Assembly (NCBI GenBank): GCA_025716815.1
Contig: JAIXMN010000015.1
Coordinates: forward strand, 806,001 to 870,000
Reading direction: 5' to 3'
DNA: 64,000 bases
From: Dichotomocladium elegans
Taxonomy: Eukaryota > Mucoromycota > Mucoromycetes > Mucorales > Lichtheimiaceae
Shown: positions 1 to 9,979 of the stretch, one piece after another
Numbering within the stretch: position 1 is the first letter of the stretch
Layout of the letters: each line of letters begins with the position of its first letter
Translations under genes and position numbers: made by a program
Notes under the pieces: model-generated
Told to the model about the DNA's origin: nothing
Databases searched by the model: none
What the model saw: the letters and a program-made list of their open reading frames with translations, nothing else

Positions 1-159
1 ACAGACAGAGACGGTGACGGTGAAAAATATTGGAAATTTTTACATTTGATTGGATGGATTTAATTTCATGAGGACCTTCGTGGTTATGATAAAAGGGAAA
101 TGGAGGACTCTCTTTTTCTTCACTTCTTGCACTTCTTTTCCCCGATCCTTTGTGGCCTC

Positions 160-1576
160 ATGTCAGATTTACCAAAAGCACTTGTTCTTCTGCTCTCTCT
201 GTTTGTGTCGACTTCATTAGCACAAGGTGTGTATCTGTGTTTACTCTCTCATGACGGCGACGACTACTGCTATTATTTGCTTTTTTTTTTTTGAACGCAT
301 GCTTATTTATCCTTTTACAGACAATACCGCCTCTGCCACACCATTACCGTCCGACAATGACACCGGGCTACACGAGGAAGAGGACTCATGTTCTGCTGTA
401 ACAGAAAACTTTAACGTCGGTCTGCGTGTGGGTTCAATCTTTATCATCATGGCTGCCACCTTACTAGGTATAGACAAAATGAAAAGGGGGAGGCGACATG
501 AAAATGACCTTTTTTTTTTCAGGCGTGTTTACCCCGATGGTCCTCCATCGCATCAAACCCTATGGTGTCGGCAGCCTCCGATATTGGCTGCTGACCATTG
601 GCAAGTTTTGTAAGTTGCATGATGCAATGCATCCTCCAACCCCCCACCCCTGATAGAACAAGCCGCTGAAATTAACATGGCCCATGCTTGCATAGTCGGC
701 ACAGGAGTCATCCTTTCGGTAGCATTCATTCACATGATCCCCGAATCCATGGAGCGTTTCGAAAGCCCGTGCATAACGAGCAATGGCAACTGGCCCGAAT
801 TCGAGGGCTTCACAGGGGTTTTCGCTCTGATCGCCGTCTTTTTCGTCCAATTCGTCGAGCTTGCTATCCTGACCCACGTCGAGCAATACAGGGGCCGCGA
901 CAGTGCAGCCTCATCAGCCACTGCTAATGACAAAGATCTCGAGGCCAGGACCACCATCGCCGCGGCGACTGCGGCAAACATGCACAATCATCACCACCAC
1001 ATTGACCACGAAATTCTCGATCACGAAATGAAAAACATTGGAACCATCATTCTCGAACTCGGCATCGTCATTCATTCTGTCATTATCGGCCTTACCCTCG
1101 GCTTCGCCAATAGCGACGAATTCAACGTCCTTCTGATTGCTCTTGTTTTCCATCAGGTAAAGAAAAAGATAAAAAGAAGAAAAAAATTTGCAGTCAAATT
1201 GACGTGTCGTTCCCATCCATAGTTCTTTGAAGGCATTGCTCTTGGCACACGGATCAATGAAATGGATCTCAAAAGCATCGTGAAGCCGCTGTTGATGGGT
1301 CTCGTGTTTGCATTCACCACACCCGTCGGGGTTGCCATCGGCATCGGCGTCAACTTGACTGTCAATCCCTACTCGACATCGAGTGTGCTAGCCCAGGCCA
1401 TTTTGGAGGCACTCGCGGCGGGTATTCTGCTCTACAATGCGTTCATCTCACTCATTAGTGCCGAGATTACCCACAATCCCAGCTTCCGAAGCTCGTCCCT
1501 TGGCCATAAATTCACGTGTCTCATGGCCATGTATATCGGTGCAGGCCTCATGGCCGTCCTTGGTATCTGGGCATAA
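160..1576 (+). CDS. ZIP-family zinc/iron transporter, 5 exons
   Basis: Predicted plasma-membrane (or organellar) divalent-metal importer of the ZIP family, moving Zn2+ (possibly Fe2+) into the cytosol. Exons 160-226, 321-467, 523-609, 696-1156 and 1223-1576 give 371 aa, the normal size for fungal Zrt1/Zrt2-like proteins. I see an N-terminal signal peptide (hydrophobic run ending ...STSLAQ), a first membrane segment, the GTGVILSVAFIHMIPES segment of TM3, a long variable loop containing the metal-binding-type cluster HNHHHHIDHE, then the two signature metal-site helices: HSVIIGLTLG (TM4) and HQFFEGIALG (TM5). An in-frame upstream ATG at 100 would add 20 residues; I prefer 160 because it places the hydrophobic signal directly at the N terminus. 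Three further hydrophobic helices close the protein, and it ends in a Trp-Ala. The metal specificity cannot be read from sequence. Confidence 0.9.
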
Positions 1577-2288
1577 GCGCCTTTTCCATGTATCAAAGGA
1601 TCCCTCCCTCCCTCCCTCCTTCCCTCCCTCTTCCTTTGCGTCCCTGTTCTTTTATCCTCGCCATTAGCATACTGTACTGTAGTATACCATTTGCAAATAT
1701 TAACTAGAATATCAATCAATCATGACTTTTTTTCTTTTCATTGCTACGCAACGCTGTTTCACCCTGATTTGTTTCTAGTAGAATGCGTCAGCCGACTGTC
1801 TCTTTTCCCTTGCGCATGTGTCAGACGAAGAAGAAAAATTCCCATGCATCGAATCCCACCCCCCATCCCCTTTCGTCATGTTCGCATAACGGGCGGAAAA
1901 AGAAAAACATTTATGCCCTTTTTTTTGTTACACGTGCTCCTGGTAATAGCTTGTATTTTGAGCACCAAGATGCTTTCTGCAAATATACACCGGTTCTGCA
2001 AATATCAACTCTCCATATGGGGATTGACCCACAAAAGATATATGTGTATGAGAGATAACGTCATTTCGATTCCAACGGAACCCTAGCTTATCTTATTCTG
2101 ACTACTGTTCATGATGATACTGCTAAACATTTTATTATTTTTTTCCCTTTTACTGCTTATACAAGTTTTCCACTTTTTTTTTTCGTCTTTGTCTATCAAC
2201 CAAAGAACGATGATGTCCTTGCTTATCTACGTGTAACCCAAGTTCGCACCGAATCCCCGACGGCACTCGGTTTCTTTTCAATGCCGTA
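1577..2288. other. Convergent intergenic region with pyrimidine-rich repeat
   Basis: This is the shared 3' region between the ZIP transporter (plus) and the uracil phosphoribosyltransferase gene (minus). A CCCT-type simple repeat occupies about 1601-1634. Short open frames inside are low-complexity and I see no gene. Confidence 0.6.
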
Positions 2289-3341
2289 TCAAGCTCCCGT
2301 GTTCCACAAGCGATCTCCAGAGTCTCCAAGACCAGGAAGAATGTATCTGCCAGATAATCAAGGAAGAGTAAGATAAAGAGCATACAGTACAACATACTCT
2401 GTGTATGCTCTTACCCATGCGCATCCAATCGCTGGTCCACAGCGGCGACAAAAATCTCGACGTCCGAATGTTCGCGTTGAATGTGATCAATACCTTGCTG
2501 AGACTAGAAACGAAACCGTATCAGCCTCACTTACGCCCATCCTTTGGTTATGTCCATTCATTCCACGGCTTTTTTTTTACCCCAAGAACGCCGACAAACT
2601 TGATATTGGCGCCAGAAAGTCCCCACTCTTTCAGGATGTTGATGGTTGCCACTGCTGTGTTGCCTATAGAGGGTATGGGGTCAGTTCTGGAGATAACGAT
2701 AGATAAGAGACACGGCTTACCGGTTGCGACGATAGGGTCCAGGACAAAGCAGATGTCCACGTTTGGCGTTTGAGGAAGCTTGTTGTAGTACTCGACAGGT
2801 TGCATCGAAACCTAACAAAAGGGTTTGAGGATCGTGAGAACTTTTTTTTTTTGCCTCAAGGAAAAGAAGCAGGTGTTTACCTTTTCACGATAAATGCCAA
2901 GATGCAGAACAGGTGCTTCGGGAAAGAGGGATAAGAAACCTATTGAACTGGGTTCAGGATGATGCATTTGATGCATGTTATTTATCACACGCTTTTACCG
3001 TCCACAAGACCAAGTCCTGATCGCAGGATAGGAACGAGACCAACACGCTGCTTGAGCTCAGTATTCATGTAGGGCTCATAAGGACTCATCAGCTAATTGA
3101 GGGTGAACGGCAAAATGATGTGATCAATACAAAAGCATATCGAAAAGACCGGTTCACTTACCTGCTTTCCTTGGACGGTTGAGAGACCCGAGGCTGCTTC
3201 ATAGCCAAGTAATAGCGAGAGTTCACGAACAAGTTCGCGGACAACTTTAGGAGGGTTACGGACGTCACGGAGCTGGGATAGCTTGACGTTGACAATAGGA
3301 TGGCTTGAAATGTGCAATGCGGCAGTCATTGGAATGAGCAA
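2289..3341 (-). CDS. FUR1: Uracil phosphoribosyltransferase, 7 exons
   Basis: Converts uracil + PRPP to UMP + PPi, the salvage step that is also the entry step of the fungal URC uracil-catabolic route (URC6/FUR1). Exons (minus) 3162-3341, 2999-3092, 2881-2939, 2721-2811, 2581-2663, 2415-2503 and 2289-2346 give 217 aa, matching yeast Fur1 (216 aa). Visible family features: N-terminal HPIVNVKLSQLRD, the RELVRELSLLLGYEA helix, the segment VPILRSGLGLVDG, EAPVLHLGIYREK, the PRPP-binding loop LDPIVATG at about residues 135-142, and the uracil-contacting C terminus with ILPGLGDSGDRLWNTGA. All introns are GT-AG. A second ATG four codons downstream could also serve as start. The gene is head-to-head with URC1 (370 bp apart), which strongly suggests co-regulation. 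Confidence 0.95.
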
Positions 3342-3711
3342 GATTGAGGAAGTGAAAAGAGAAAAGTGAGGAGGAAGCGAGAAGGGAGATTATTGTTGTT
3401 TATATAGAGTAGCTATCTTATGCGAGAAATGAAAGTAAAAAGTATAGACATGTGCGTGGGCGGAAGAGGGATAAGGAGGGGGGTATCACGGAGCGTAAAG
3501 ATCTGATGTACATGGTATCAAGAAGGCCTTATCGCCGGTTGTCAAACTCCACATGAGCCAGCCTGGAATTACTCTATCAACGATCCTGATTATACTCTTT
3601 TCCGATACAGCCTACATTGGCTCTATATAAACCTATCCTCTCGCCCCCTCCCCTTCTTGTCTTTTATTCCTTTCTTCCTTTTTCTCCCATCCTTCTGTTT
3701 TCATTCATCCC
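3342..3711. promoter_or_regulatory. Bidirectional promoter of the uracil phosphoribosyltransferase / URC1 pair
   Basis: The 370-bp region between two divergent start codons. A TATATAAA box is readable toward each gene: 3624-3631 for URC1 and the reverse complement around 3400-3408 for the phosphoribosyltransferase. Three GATA-factor core sites are present: AGATAG (minus) at 3413-3418, GATAAG at 3470-3475, and GATAAG (minus) at 3528-3533. In fungi GATAAG is bound by nitrogen-catabolite GATA activators, so control by nitrogen supply is a reasonable inference for a pathway that releases nitrogen from uracil. The 3600-3700 stretch just before URC1 is pyrimidine-rich, typical of fungal 5' leaders. 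Confidence 0.55.
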
Positions 3712-5957
3712 ATGACTGTCGCAGACGACAAGCAAGTCCTCACCGAACTCTTGACCAAGGTCGAGGCAATTCGTATTGATCAGAAGCAGCTCAGCAGCCA
3801 GGTACTTTTTCTTCTTGTGTCTCTATGTCTGTACTCCATTCTCACACCCTCTTACGCACAGGTCGAGCAGCTCTTGAATCCCGACGCAGCAAAGGTGGCT
3901 ACGTCGCCCCCAACAAGTCCCTCAACGGATGTGTCCCCCGATAAGCCTGTTACCACTGGCGCAACCGCTTCTGCCTCTGGTTCATCATCCCTCTACCCCC
4001 AACGTGTTATCTTGACTAGTAAGTTTTTATTTTTATCCTTGAAGAGGATGGACGTGTGATCTGGGGGGGGGAAAGGGGTGATGGTTTGGGAGAAAAAAAA
4101 AAGTGAGAGAGACTGTGCGGTGATGTATGCATGCAACATATCGAAGCATGTGTACTAATTCACTGCGATTTCCTTTCCAGCGTATCCTCATCAGCTCGGC
4201 ATCCAACCCGTGAACCTGAAGTGGGGTGCTAAAGACCCCAAAGAACGTGGTCCTGTTGTTGCATCCCGCCACCCAGGAAGCATCAAGAAAAGGTAAATCT
4301 GAAGGGGGGAAAATATCGGTTCGTTAAGAATTGTCTGACTCAACCCATCGTGTACGTGGGTGCATCCCAGAAATGCCATTGGTGCCTATGGTGGTTCGTA
4401 CTGCGTGTATCGCGCTTTGGCCGTTGCTATCGGTGATCTTCCTGTCGAGCATCGTCCCAACTTTGACATGACTGAACCTGCTTTTAACGTTGGCCCCCAC
4501 CCGTCCTGGTACGATCCCAAGAAAATCGTGTCCATTGATCCCTGGGGTCACAAGGCGCCTCAGATATACAAGTCCGAGTATGAGAATGGCCTCGATGTCA
4601 GGTATTGTAGCTTTCCTGTCCCCCTCTTGCAACATACTATGTGTACCTATTTGACCTCATTGCTCCCTTCGTAGACCGACAATTGCCATCACCAAGGCTC
4701 ACATGACCATGGCGGAGATGGAAATGCTGGTCAAGGAGGGTAAGCTAAAGGTGGATGGCAAGATCGTCGTGAACAATCGTGGCGACCTAGCAGTCAGTAA
4801 GGCTGCTGTCGAGCCCGTGTGGTATCTCCCAGGCGTAGCGGAACGCTTTGGCATTGATGAGGGACTTTTGCGTCGGGCCTTGTTCGAGGATACCGGCGGA
4901 ATGTACCCCGAACTCGTTACTCGTCCTGATCTCAAAGTGTATCTCCCTCCCATCGGTGGTATCAGTGTCTATGTCTTTGGTAATCCTGCTTATATCTCAG
5001 GTAAGTATTTAATCTAAAACTTCATATCCGACGAGCATGAGCTGAGGTGTGTGTATCTAGACCCTACAAAGAAGTTGACGCTTCGCGTGCATGATGAGTG
5101 CAATGGTTCAGATGTGTTTGGTGAGCAGTCATCATGTATATTTAAAATTCCCACGCTGACGCATATCCTACAGGCAGCGATATCTGTACTTGCAGACCTT
5201 ACCTGATTTACGGCATCGAGGAGTGCGTTAAACAGGCACAACAAGGCGGTGTCGGTGTCATTGTGTACTGTGCGTCTTTACCTACCCATGTTGCTTTCTT
5301 CACCGACGCAAGACTTTTCTAACCATCCCTGTATCTTTTAGTCCGCAAGGAAGGCCGTGCCCTGGGTGAGGTGACAAAGTATCTTGTATATAATGCCCGA
5401 AAACGCCAGGCCGGTGGTGACACAGCTGCCCACTACTTCTTAAGGACAGAATGCATCGCTGGAGTGAAGGATATGCGTTTCCAGGCTCTCATGCCTGATG
5501 TCCTCCATTGGCTGGGTATCCAAAAGATTGATCGCATGATGGTAAAGACAATCGGTAATACGCTGAAAGCTTCGTCATATTCATTCCTTTCTTCTTTCTT
5601 TGTCGCTTCCTTTAGTCTATGTCCAATATGGTAAGAAAAGCAGTATTTGCAGCCAACAGCAGGAAATTCAACGGCTTCCCAATAGAAACACGATGCTATT
5701 GTCGGCGCCGGTATACCTATTCTGGAGCGGGTCCCTATCCCTGACGAGCTCATTCCAGCAGATTCTAGGTAAACAAGAAAAACACACACATTCTTTCTCT
5801 CTTTCCCCGAAATGTATGTCATTTTATCTCACACTTCCCATGCAGGGTTGAAATTGATGCCAAGATCGCTTCGGGTTATTTCACAACCGGTCAAGTGATG
5901 ACAGAAGCCGAGTTAGCTGGTGTAAAGGGCCGTGACTGGGAAGACATAGAACATTAA
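3712..5957 (+). CDS. URC1: URC1-like GTP cyclohydrolase II homologue (uracil catabolism), 11 exons
   Basis: Member of the GTP-cyclohydrolase-II superfamily branch (URC1) required for uracil degradation in Lachancea kluyveri. Exons 3712-3801, 3862-4018, 4181-4292, 4371-4601, 4675-5000, 5061-5120, 5174-5269, 5342-5541, 5616-5630, 5686-5768 and 5846-5957 give 493 aa. The GCH-II zinc motif C-x10-C-x-C is exact (Cys319, Cys330, Cys332, inside HDECNGSDVFG...CTC), followed by the family loop VIVYFRKEGRALGEVTK at about 355-370. The long N-terminal extension before the catalytic half, and the extra C-terminal part, separate it from plain riboflavin-type RibA (about 200 aa). Exon 9 is only 15 nt and encodes SMSNM; omitting it leaves the frame intact but removes a conserved stretch. 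The divergent uracil phosphoribosyltransferase neighbour supports the URC assignment over riboflavin synthesis. Confidence 0.9.
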
Positions 5958-6435
5958 TCTTCAGAAAGGGGTAGGGTCAGCAAATTGGCGGATAATACAA
6001 ATTTTAATACATTGGAAAATGAAAGGACAATGGGATTGGAATATATGCTAAGATGGAGAGTGCATTGGGGGAGGGTGGGGGAAGAAGATGTTTTTTAGAT
6101 GTAGAGTATACTTTATTTTCCAAAAAGAATGTCGCATTATATTATTATACGAAATTGTCGTATTACCAGGCAAAAAGATTTGGTTAGTCAACAGAAAACC
6201 TCTCCTTTACACTTTGACTTACGACCCGGCTCACACCAGGCCTATTGCGTCAAGGATGATCCAGTTTATCAGAAGGTGACAGATGCAGTGATATTATTTG
6301 ATTACGAGTCCATGTTGTTGTGTACCACTGACTACGTAGTGGAATCCCTTCTTGTCTCATATCAGTGAAAACATGTGTCAATATACACTCAGTAAGATAA
6401 ACAAACATACACTCCACAAAAATCTCACACCCCTT
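5958..6435. other. 3' flank of URC1, no gene seen
   Basis: A/T-rich downstream region. Two overlapping short open frames near 6088-6368 have no recognisable features and I treat them as chance. Confidence 0.5.
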
Positions 6436-6439
6436 CCTC

Positions 6440-7560
6440 TACATGAAAAAGCTCTTTACCACCTGCTTCGCTAATGAGTTATTCTTAAGCGCATCGATAT
6501 TCTCGAGATTCGATGTATCTAGAGATATCCTCAGCCTTATAAATAAGTGCATTATCCATGACTGCCTTAAGAAAGCTGAGATAGTGCCCAGTTACAGTTC
6601 CTGTTCTTGCAGGTATGGACTGTCCCGTTCTTTTTCTTTGGCTAGTGGTTGTGGGAGCCTCAAGCTACATTTAATGATGTCTGGTGTCGAAACTGCACCC
6701 AAGATGGCGGTTGCTTTTGCTCTTATTTTTGTCACTGTAGCCATTACGGAAGTGTCTTTCTTGGACCAAGCCAATGCTGCGCTTCATGTTAATATGGAAC
6801 CCGGACTCATCAAGGAAAACACCGTTTTTTTTTCTTATAAAGTCAAAGCCAGTCGTGTCCTATCGGCGCAGCACCCAGTCAGGGCATTCTTGGATCTTTC
6901 CGTCACTCTTCCTGTCTACAGGCTGAAACTGAGCCGTCTTTAATATCAAGTTGCATTCATTTTTCATAAATCGACGGAGCGTTGTTTTCGATACTTTAAG
7001 ACCGTCAAATATCTGGAACAATTGCTCCATTTGTTGCTCTTGTTGAGAATTCGTACACCAAGTGGTCTCTGCGTCTATGTTTCTTAAAAATGCTGTCAGG
7101 ATCCTTTTCGTACTGTGAAAGCCCATCGCTGAGCTGACCGAACATGGATTCATAGCTATTTTGCAGCGGCTGATGCACTCAAGACCTTCTTAAACATCAG
7201 TTTGAAAAAATCTGAGCTTATCTTTGTCAGTGTACATTGTATATAGCCGCGCTTAAAGTCTACTTCTTTCATCTGCATTTGGTATCCTCTCGCGTGCGGT
7301 TATGCCTAGCAACAAGCTCAGTGTTACCCCTGCAAAATAGGCTACGTAGATATTCTGTGTGATAAAAAAAATATATTGAAGATAGTACATTTCCGCATCA
7401 ACGACACGGCCGTTACGATACCATCATCGTGAACAAATAAGTTGCTCCTTTTAGAATGCAAAATGGATATAAAAGAAAAGGGTTTCAAAAGGGCAAAACG
7501 CTGACTAACATTTATAGAGATGGAAAGCTTTTTTTTTTCTGCGACATCTTTCGCCGTGCA
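6440..7560 (-). mobile_element. Decayed IS630/Tc1-like transposase, copy A
   Basis: Reading the minus strand in shifting frames recovers most of a DDE transposase: a helix-turn-helix N terminus (about 7150-7300), a second HTH-like part with SKTTLRRFMKNECNL and a following PDWV motif (6890-7050), then DESGFHINMKRS, the catalytic first Asp region (about 6770-6810), and, after a frameshift, the AWSKKDTSVMATVTKIRAK segment (6690-6774) and a second catalytic block with VMDN then YIESREYRC (about 6480-6590). The expected third motif (LPPYSPELNPIE-type) is missing or scrambled. Several frameshifts and stops make it inactive. A homologous but independently decayed copy lies at 21.1-22.1 kb, and the similarity continues beyond the coding part to about 7560. 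No clear terminal inverted repeats were found by eye. Confidence 0.7.
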
Positions 7561-7696
7561 TGCGACATTGGCTTTGTCCAATATGCGTATAAAGATCCCT
7601 CGGCGAAATGCGACTTCTATTGATGTGATCTTGCGACTGGAGAACTGCTAGGACCCAACCTCCATTTTGGGAAAACGGTGTATGCCTTTGAGTCTC

Positions 7697-8387
7697 TCAA
7701 ACTTCGATGATTTCAAACACAAGTTTGCCAGCCTTCTTGACAAGCAGGTAACGCTCCAGTTTGTATGTCTCGTACATGGAGCTGGCCAGCCTTGCAGCCT
7801 GGATATGCAGCGGTTTCCTTGTTGCATTGAGCGCGTAGTCCCGGTTCACCCAGATACACATGGCCAGGCATTCGCGATGGTGATTAAGATCTCCGTACCA
7901 ATACTAACGGCGCCCTTTTGAGCAAAAAGAAAGAAAAACACACACACACACCCGCTTCCTACGTCTCTTTCTTTCTCCATTACCGTACCTGAAGTAATCC
8001 ACCGCTATGGATAGCTTCCTGGTGTGCCTTTGAATCGGCCTCGTAGAGAAGCTTGTGATCGGCGTCGGCTCTCCGGACGCTTCGGAAAGCAACAATAAAC
8101 CATTCCCCCTCGCTCTGCTCGTCCAAACGTCGAGCTACTTCGTTCCAGTTGAAGGCGTCTCGGAGCGCCACGTGGACATAGTCGTCCGTGATCACGTGGA
8201 AATGGGGCAGCGCATCCGCAAGCAACTGCCGATCGACTGGCCGGAGGCTTTTCTCCAGCGCTTCTCGGTCGACCGTGCTCTCTCCTGTCCAGCCGGCCGG
8301 TCCAATAGTGTCGTTCTGGATACTATTGCCCCGCGCGGCCATGTTTTTCTCCAACGTGTTATCCTGGGTACTATACAGCATCGTCAA
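7697..8387 (-). CDS. UPF0643-like conserved fungal protein, 2 exons
   Basis: Exons 7989-8387 and 7697-7903 (minus) give 201 aa. Function is unknown. The signature I recognise is the combination WFIVAFRSVRR, LYEADSKAHQEA, GGLLQYWYGD, AMCIWVNRDYAL and SSMYETYKLERYLL, which resembles the fungal UPF0643 family (soluble, uncharacterised). The start is uncertain: ATG at 8387 gives MTMLYSTQD..., while an internal ATG at 8342 (MAARGNSIQ) would remove 15 residues. A microsatellite-like CA run sits in the intron. The gene is tandem with the downstream-encoded eL20 gene on the same strand, 348 bp apart. Family assignment rests on remembered motifs, not on a search. Confidence 0.6.
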
Positions 8388-8735
8388 TCAGTGAACGGTA
8401 CAGCCGACACGTCCCGTAAGGAAAGAAACCCTCCACATTTATAAGTAAACAAGTAGAGGCAATAACACGCCATCGTATACAAAAATCGAGTCGACACAGA
8501 GAAAAGTTATTGGCACAATTCCAGATGGGTGAAGACAGCCATCGAATGGCGTGATTGACCCCTGAGAAACAAGGAGCGGCATTGGTCCATCATCCGAAAC
8601 ATGTTACTTTATTCCTCTTTTTAAACCCTTCTTGCAAAATCCGCCTTGCTGCTCATCTTTTGTTATACTACAATGGATAAAAAAGAAGGGAGAGAGCAGA
8701 AGAGTGGATAAAAGAAATAATATAACAAAGTCCCT
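8388..8735. other. Intergenic between UPF0643-like gene and eL20
   Basis: Holds the promoter of the UPF0643-like gene and the 3' region of eL20 on the same strand. No additional gene seen. Confidence 0.5.
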
Positions 8736-9758
8736 TTAGTAGAAGGTAGCGGGGCGCTTGGCAATGAACAAGCGGCGCTGGTTCTTGTCCACGCGCTGGA
8801 TACGGTGGGGAAGAGGGAAAGCAAGCTTGGGAACCAAGAGCTGCTTGATGTACTGGCGACGGACATCAGCGGCCTTGACCTCGGCAACGCGCATGATCTG
8901 GATAGAAGAGAAGCGGGCACGGTGGCGGGCAGCCATATCCTGATCTGTAACAAATTCGTTAAATTAAATTTTCTATGTCTATGCGTGTGTAACACACATA
9001 CACACACATGCTCCCTCTCTCTCTTTCTCTCAGTCTTTAATTCTTACAGCAGGTCTCAACGGCCTCAGCACGGGTCATGGCACGGTATTCCTTGTACATG
9101 TTGTGAGTGCCAGATCGCGAGTCGTAGCGGATCCAGATACCGAAGTTCTTGATCTGCTCGGGGCGCTTCTCGAAGATCTAAAGGGAACATGAAGCTTTAA
9201 TGTTTCCGTCCGCAAGCAACGCGCAACCCCCCTCCAAACCGTGGGGAGGATGTGAGGCCAACGAGAAAGGCAGCATACCTCGTTAACGGAGACGATCTCA
9301 CCAGCAGCCTTCTTGACCTTGCGGAGCTTCTTCAAGAAGTACCAGAAGCGGGACTTGGCAACAACCACATTGGGAGCAAAGATGCGCATGCGGTAGAGCT
9401 TAGGAGCAGCATCCTTCTCCGAAGGGAGCTTGCGGCCGACCACCTGTTATTCGGTTCATGCAGAGAATCGTTTAGTCAATTGGCCATCCAATGTCGTGTA
9501 TCTCAATTGGTAATTTTCTCTGTATACACAAAACACACACTCTCTCTGTCCCTCCCCTCGATTATTACCTGGTATTCGTGGAACTAGAATACAGAAAAAA
9601 GAAAACCAAAAAGTCAGTATATCCCTTTCATCCATCCATCCATCCATCCATTCATGCCTTCATCCATCCATCCCATATTCTTCTCGTCTGATTTTTCTTT
9701 ACAATCTCTCCCCACCCGTCCTCTTCGTGGTAGGAGGACCATGACTTACTCTGGACAT
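8736..9758 (-). CDS. RPL20: 60S ribosomal protein eL20 (L18a/L20), 5 exons
   Basis: Structural component of the large cytosolic ribosomal subunit. Exons (minus) 9750-9758, 9569-9583, 9279-9443, 9048-9177 and 8736-8944 give 175 aa, the family's usual length (172-176). Diagnostic stretches: [86 protein letters not shown] and a C terminus ending KRPATFY. The first two exons are only 9 nt (MSR) and 15 nt (FHEYQ), so automatic annotation can easily miss the true start. It is head-to-head with the TPR gene at 9980; the 221-bp gap must contain both promoters. Confidence 0.95.
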
Positions 9759-9979
9759 CTTATAAAGGGAGAGAGGGAGAATCCAACTATTGCCCAAAGA
9801 CCATCTGCACATATTGAGACCGCCACCGATAGCCAGGTTACATTGTAACTCCGCTGCTCTGACCTGGCGGGGTGGGGTGGAGAGAGGGAAAGCCCAAAAA
9901 AAAACGGAGTTCTGTTCATGCGTCAAAAAAAAAGTTGCCGAAGTTTTTTTGTTTCGTTTTGCTTCTTCAGACTACAACC
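9759..9979. promoter_or_regulatory. Divergent promoter eL20 / TPR protein
   Basis: Short shared upstream region between a ribosomal-protein gene and a possible translation/hypoxia regulator. It contains a purine-rich run and poly(A) tracts near 9895-9930, common in fungal ribosomal-protein promoters as nucleosome-excluding tracts. No specific factor site was identified. Confidence 0.4.

Noticed and set aside
9628..9675. CATC repeat as a CRISPR-like or regulatory array
   Set aside because: It is a plain tetranucleotide microsatellite within the first-intron region of eL20.
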